DNA of 10,942 nucleotides, taken from positions 1-10,942 of the forward strand of contig JAFAGX010000099.1 of the NCBI GenBank assembly GCA_019237515.1. The letters run 5' to 3'. Made by a program: the position numbers and the translations under genes. Shown in pieces: positions 7,430-10,942 of this stretch (position 1 is its first letter; each line of letters opens with the position of its first letter). This DNA comes from Acidobacteriaceae bacterium (GTDB taxonomy: Bacteria; Acidobacteriota; Terriglobia; Terriglobales; SbA1). The notes below the pieces were generated by a model. The model worked only from the letters and a program-made list of their open reading frames with translations, did not search any database and was not told the origin of the DNA.

Positions 7430-8299
7430 TTAATCTGCGTACCAGCGGAAGCCATGCTGCTGCTCTTGTGCGGCATCACGGGCTAGCTCCAACACACGTT
7501 TACGCCGGTAATTGGCGCAAGCCACCAAGATTACGTTCAACAAAGCCATCGGCGCGACATAGGAATCCCCGAAATGGCATGTCTCGACGGAAGCGATGAA
7601 GCACTCGTCCGCAAACCGTGCAATCGGTGAAACGAATGTATCAGTAATCCCAACCGCATACGCTCCCTTGCTCTTCGCATGGCGCATTCCATCGACAGTT
7701 TGGCGCAGTGAACGATGAAAGCTCATTGCAAAAACCAAATCCTTCTTTCCCGCGGTGCGTATCAGATGCACTACTCTCCCCGGACTGGTCGCAGAAAAAA
7801 CTGGAAGACCCAGCATGACCAGGTGATGCTCAAGGTAAGAGACAAGCGCGGACGCCAAATCACCTCCGAGCAAAAGCACTCGGCGGGCAGACCATACCCG
7901 CTGCGCAAGTCGTGACAATTGCCGGGTATCGAGTGTGTTCCGCAAAGCAACGAAGTTTTTCTGATCCTGATTGAGAGAATCACGAACATGAGATGGGATG
8001 TCAGAATCCCTTCCGTCGCTCGCCAGCATGGAATCCAGCGATGTAGCACGCGACATTGTCAGTTCGTGCAGGTAACGGCGAAACTCGGGATACCCAGAAA
8101 ACCCCATTACGCGGATAGCACGCGACAGCGTCGCCGTATCCGTGCACAACTTCTCCGCCAGAGCCCGAATGCTCAGGAACAAGAAATTGCGCGGATTCTC
8201 AATGACTGGGCGCATGAGTTCCTGTTTCTTGGGGGGAAGACCAGCAATACGTTCGCGCCAAGGATTGAGGGAAGGCCGGTTTGTGGTGCGGTCGGTCAC
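7430..8299 (-). CDS. RpiR/MurR-family transcriptional regulator (HTH + SIS)
   Basis: This 289-residue DNA-binding regulator has an N-terminal winged helix-turn-helix of the RpiR type at about 12-85 (WRERIAGLPPKKQELMRPVIENP, quoted in part, then LSIRALAEKLCTDTATLSRAIRVMGFSGYPEFRRYL, in part) and a C-terminal SIS domain at about 125-260. The SIS part shows VLLLGGDLASALVSYL, AMSFHRSLRQTVDGMRHA (in part) and GAYAVGITDT. In this family SIS domains bind phosphosugars or phosphorylated amino-sugar intermediates, so the effector may be made by the operon's FGGY kinase (inference). The start is GTG 8299: an in-frame TGA lies four codons upstream, so no earlier start is possible. It is the first gene of the operon and is divergent from the TonB receptor, with 223 bp between the starts. 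A repeated TGTCAC-N3-TGTAAC motif in that gap is a candidate binding site. Confidence 0.9.
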   Translation of the reverse strand: MTDRTTNRPSLNPWRERIAGLPPKKQELMRPVIENPRNFLFLSIRALAEKLCTDTATLSRAIRVMGFSGYPEFRRYLHELTMSRATSLDSMLASDGRDSDIPSHVRDSLNQDQKNFVALRNTLDTRQLSRLAQRVWSARRVLLLGGDLASALVSYLEHHLVMLGLPVFSATSPGRVVHLIRTAGKKDLVFAMSFHRSLRQTVDGMRHAKSKGAYAVGITDTFVSPIARFADECFIASVETCHFGDSYVAPMALLNVILVACANYRRKRVLELARDAAQEQQHGFRWYAD

Positions 8300-8346
8300 A
8301 AAAACGTCTCAGCATCAATCAGCAACATGCATAATGTCAAGCTGAT

Positions 8347-8361
8347 TGTCACGCTTGTAAC
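8347..8361. promoter_or_regulatory. Candidate operator, copy 1 (TGTCAC-N3-TGTAAC)
   Basis: TGTCACGCTTGTAAC lies 48 bp upstream of the regulator start codon. It shares all 12 fixed positions with copy 2 at 8480-8494 in the same intergenic region. It can be read as two TGTnAC half-sites nine bases apart, or as an imperfect dyad GTCAC/GTAAC. On the minus strand a TTGACA (8340-8335) begins just downstream. A role as RpiR-type binding site is inferred from position and repetition only. Confidence 0.4.
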
Positions 8362-8433
8362 GTCTGCCGATTACGCGAAACATGGTCGGCCTCACCGAGC
8401 CTTCTTCTTGACGAGTTACTCTGCATTTAATTC

Positions 8434-8462
8434 TTGACACCGTTCATGGAACTCACTATAAG
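8434..8462 (+). promoter_or_regulatory. Sigma70-type promoter for the TonB receptor
   Basis: A perfect -35 box TTGACA (8434-8439) is followed after exactly 17 bases by TATAAG (8457-8462), five of six matches to the -10 consensus. Transcription should start near 8469, giving a leader of about 54 bases before the ATG at 8523. The candidate operator copy 2 would then fall at about +12 to +26, a position where a bound repressor would block transcription. Confidence 0.7.
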
Positions 8463-8479
8463 GCGAGCATGTCTTTACC

Positions 8480-8494
8480 TGTCACAACTGTAAC
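8480..8494. promoter_or_regulatory. Candidate operator, copy 2 (TGTCAC-N3-TGTAAC)
   Basis: TGTCACAACTGTAAC lies between the predicted transcription start and the ribosome binding site of the TonB receptor. It matches copy 1 (8347-8361) in both half-sites and in spacing and differs only in the three central bases. It is also framed by TTAC and GTAA (8475-8492), which adds some dyad symmetry. The regulator encoded next door is the natural candidate to bind it; this is inference. Confidence 0.4.
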
Positions 8495-8522
8495 AAGCTG
8501 CATTGGGCAATGAGGGGGGAGT

Positions 8523-10942
8523 ATGAGGCTCGGCGTCCGGTCAAGTGTCTGCGTGCTGCTTGTCATCGTATGGGCGGCGGTTGGTTGGTCACAAACCTCG
8601 AGCACGTCTTTGCGTGGGACCATCAGTGATCCGAAAGGCGCTGTAGTGCCGGGAGCAGATGTCACCCTTGAGAACTCCGCAACCGCCTTTTCTCGAACTA
8701 CAAAAACGGACGACCACGGATTCTATCAATTTCTCGAAGTGCCTCCGGCTACCTACACACTCAGCGTAACCGCGCCCGGCTTCGGTACAGTTCGCGTGGA
8801 TAACGTGCGCCTTTTGGTGAACACCCCCGCCACACTAAATCAGACACTGCGCTTGCAAGCTGTGGCTGAGCACGTAGAGGTCATGAGCGAGGCGCCGCTG
8901 GTGAACACCGAAGATGCCAGCATCGGCCATGCCTTTACCGCCGAACAAATGACCACGCTCCCGTTCGAAGGCCGCGATCCGGTATCGATCTTAAGCCTTC
9001 AGCCTGGTGTTCTTTATACCGGCAACAGTTCGGATATTAGTGCGGACGCGGACAGTAGAAGCGGCGCAGTGAGCGGTGCGCGCAGCGACCAAACCGACAT
9101 TACAGTTGATGGATTGGACGATAATGATCCAGTCTTAGGCTATGCCTTTCAAGGGGCCTTGCGATCTACGCTGGATTCGCTGGAAGAATTTCGTGTCACG
9201 ACTACCAATTCCAATGCGGAGGCCGGGCGCTCCTCAGGAGCGCAGGTTTCTTTGGTGACCAAAAGCGGGACCAACCGTTTTCACGGTTCTCTCTACGAAT
9301 ACAACCGGTCGAAAATTGGCGAGGCGAACAGCTGGTTCAACGAGCGCTCCGAACTGCTGGACGGCAATCCCAATATCCCTCCTCACCTCGTCCGTAATAC
9401 ATTTGGCGGATCGATCGGCGGACCGATTATCAAGAACCGTCTGTTTTTCTTCGCTACCTACGAGGGGCAGCGCACACATGAAACTGCCATCGTAACCAGA
9501 TTTGTGCCCACCGCCAGCTTTCGCCAAGGGATTTTGACCTACCAGTGCGACAACGCCGGGAACAATGCAACCTGCCCTTCTTCCGGACTATTCAAACTCA
9601 CCCCGAATACCCCGACCGACATCAAGAACCTCGATCCTTATTGTTTCGGGCTAGGCAATTGCCCGCAGGGGCCGGGAATTGATCCCGCGGCGCTGGCCGT
9701 CTTCAAAAGCTTTCCGCTGCCAAACAATCCCACAGTGGGCGATGACTTGAATATCTCGGGATTTACATTTGCCGATCCAACTCCGGCCAAACTCGATACT
9801 TACATCGTCAAACTTGACTACAACCTGACGCCGAACGGAAGCCATCACGTGTTTCTGCGGGGTAATCTGCAGAACGACCACCTGACGACAAGTGGCGCGC
9901 AATTTCCTGGCCAGCCACCAAATCAGGTTTCGACTAACAACGGTAAAGGCATAGCGACCGGCTACACGGCCGTTCTCAGCAATTCACTAATCAATAATTT
10001 TCGCTACGGTTTCATTCGCGAAGGGCTCGGTCAAGCTGGATTGCAAACGAAAGGCTACATTGGTTTCTATGCAGGGGGAATTTCCAACCCAGTCGGAGAG
10101 ACGCCGACAATCAATGTGCAAGTTCCGCTACACAATTTCGTCGACGATGTAACCTGGACGAAGGGCAAGCACAGCCTGCAATTCGGCACGAACTTAAGGA
10201 TCATCAACAATCTTCGGCAATCCAACGCGCAATCCTTTATCACGGGGTCGTCGAATCCAACATGGCTGGCTGCTGGCGGAATTTCCGGAACGGGGACCAG
10301 CTTGGATCCTGGGGCTCCGCAATTCGCCGGCTTCGGTCTGCCTGAGGTTTCAAGTTCCTTCACAGCGGCGTACGATCTGGCGGCAACCGCGTTGAGCGGC
10401 ATGGTGCCTGAAGTCACCGCAGATTATCAGGAAACGAAGAATTTCTCGCTCTTACCCGAAGGCGCCATGGTTCCGCGCCATTTCCGGGCGCATGAAATTG
10501 AATGGTATGCGCAAGATGCCTGGCGCGCGAAGCCCAACCTGACGCTCACATTCGGATTGCGTTACAGCTTGTTGCAGCCCCCATACGAGACTACGGGCAC
10601 GCAAGTGGCGCCGAATCCGGGTATCAACCAATGGTTTCACAATCGCTTTCTGGGAATGACCATGGGCGAAAGCATCCAGCCCGAGTTCACTTTCTCTCTC
10701 TCTGGCCAGGCCAACGGTAAACCGCCAATCTGGAATTGGGACTATAAAGATGCAGCTCCGCGTTTTGCCTTCGCATGGTCGCCAAGCTTTGCAAAAGAAA
10801 GCTGGTTGGGAAAAATCTTCGGCGAATCGGGAAAAAGCTCAATTCGTGGCGGCTACGGAATTTACGACGATCACTTCGGCGAAGGAGTGATCAATAGCTT
10901 CGATCGCATGGGCTCTTTCGGGCTGACGACTATCATCGGCGA
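8523..10942 (+). CDS. TonB-dependent receptor with carboxypeptidase-regulatory-like domain (partial, runs off right edge)
   Basis: This outer-membrane receptor of the Oar-like type is seen for its first 806 codons with no stop; relatives are often over 1000 residues. Residues 1-24 (MRLGVRSSVCVLLVIVWAAV..., cut near WSQ) are a signal peptide. Residues about 28-115 form a beta-sandwich carboxypeptidase-regulatory-like domain (LRGTISDPKGAVVPGADVTL, then GFYQFLEVPPATYTLSVTAPG in part). A plug domain spans about 120-245 (LPFEGRDPVSILSLQPGV, ITVDGLDDNDP, LEEFRVTTTNSNAEAGRSSG). The barrel starts near SLVTKSGTNRFHGSLYEYNR. Later barrel strands include EIEWYAQDAWRAKPNLTLTF and FGLRYSLL. Four cysteines (342, 351, 374, 380) cluster in one predicted extracellular loop. 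The GAGGGGGGAG run at 8512-8521 is a strong, closely spaced ribosome binding site for ATG 8523. Such receptors import large or scarce ligands using TonB energy; linkage to the amino-compound operon is inferred from the shared control region. Confidence 0.92.
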   Translation, partial: MRLGVRSSVCVLLVIVWAAVGWSQTSSTSLRGTISDPKGAVVPGADVTLENSATAFSRTTKTDDHGFYQFLEVPPATYTLSVTAPGFGTVRVDNVRLLVNTPATLNQTLRLQAVAEHVEVMSEAPLVNTEDASIGHAFTAEQMTTLPFEGRDPVSILSLQPGVLYTGNSSDISADADSRSGAVSGARSDQTDITVDGLDDNDPVLGYAFQGALRSTLDSLEEFRVTTTNSNAEAGRSSGAQVSLVTKSGTNRFHGSLYEYNRSKIGEANSWFNERSELLDGNPNIPPHLVRNTFGGSIGGPIIKNRLFFFATYEGQRTHETAIVTRFVPTASFRQGILTYQCDNAGNNATCPSSGLFKLTPNTPTDIKNLDPYCFGLGNCPQGPGIDPAALAVFKSFPLPNNPTVGDDLNISGFTFADPTPAKLDTYIVKLDYNLTPNGSHHVFLRGNLQNDHLTTSGAQFPGQPPNQVSTNNGKGIATGYTAVLSNSLINNFRYGFIREGLGQAGLQTKGYIGFYAGGISNPVGETPTINVQVPLHNFVDDVTWTKGKHSLQFGTNLRIINNLRQSNAQSFITGSSNPTWLAAGGISGTGTSLDPGAPQFAGFGLPEVSSSFTAAYDLAATALSGMVPEVTADYQETKNFSLLPEGAMVPRHFRAHEIEWYAQDAWRAKPNLTLTFGLRYSLLQPPYETTGTQVAPNPGINQWFHNRFLGMTMGESIQPEFTFSLSGQANGKPPIWNWDYKDAAPRFAFAWSPSFAKESWLGKIFGESGKSSIRGGYGIYDDHFGEGVINSFDRMGSFGLTTIIG

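Noticed and set aside
8300..8340. Leftward promoter for the regulator operon based on TTGACA at 8340-8335 (minus strand)
   Set aside because: The -35 match is perfect, but no convincing -10 box lies 15-19 bases downstream (best three of six matches), so the operon's promoter is not assigned.
9234..10640. Several minus-strand open frames of 60-116 codons inside the TonB receptor
   Set aside because: They are antisense shadows of a well-defined receptor gene with continuous domain similarity on the plus strand.
1..10942. CRISPR array, tRNA, rRNA or prophage genes
   Set aside because: No regularly spaced repeats, tRNA-like folds or phage structural genes were seen in reading the window.

Overview
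The window looks like chromosomal DNA from an Acidobacteriota-type soil bacterium. The main reason is the right-hand gene: a very large TonB-dependent receptor with an N-terminal carboxypeptidase-regulatory-like domain, in the Oar-like style that is abundant in that phylum. The balanced GC content and the exported DinB-like protein fit but do not prove the assignment.

Layout. (1) Positions 1 to about 413 hold the 5' part of an IS1182-type transposase on the minus strand, running off the left edge, with the presumed outer end of the element just upstream of it. (2) Positions 445-1002 (minus) encode a secreted DinB-superfamily protein. It is divergent from an MgtC/SapB-family membrane protein at 1181-1906 (plus). 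(3) Positions 1922-8299 (minus) hold five tightly packed genes that read as one operon. In transcription order they are an RpiR/MurR-type regulator with a SIS domain, an enolase-superfamily enzyme of the N-succinylamino acid racemase/o-succinylbenzoate synthase (NSAR/OSBS) type, an APC-family amino acid permease, a class III aminotransferase resembling glutamate-1-semialdehyde aminomutase, and an FGGY-family sugar kinase. The gaps are 31 bp, 55 bp, an 11-bp overlap and 39 bp. (4) A 223-bp divergent intergenic region holds a near-consensus sigma70 promoter facing right and two copies of TGTCAC-N3-TGTAAC. (5) From 8523 to the right edge is the TonB-dependent receptor, incomplete at its 3' end.

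Working model (inference). The RpiR-type regulator senses a phosphorylated intermediate, perhaps one made by the FGGY kinase. It controls uptake and breakdown of an amino-containing compound: outer-membrane entry by the TonB receptor, inner-membrane entry by the APC permease, stereochemical inversion by the racemase-like enzyme, amino-group removal or transfer by the PLP enzyme, then phosphorylation of a polyol or sugar-like product. No succinyltransferase, desuccinylase or menaquinone gene accompanies the racemase in this window, so neither the canonical NSAR route nor MenC function is supported. The substrate is unknown. This cluster and the repeated motif in its control region are the most interesting parts of the window.
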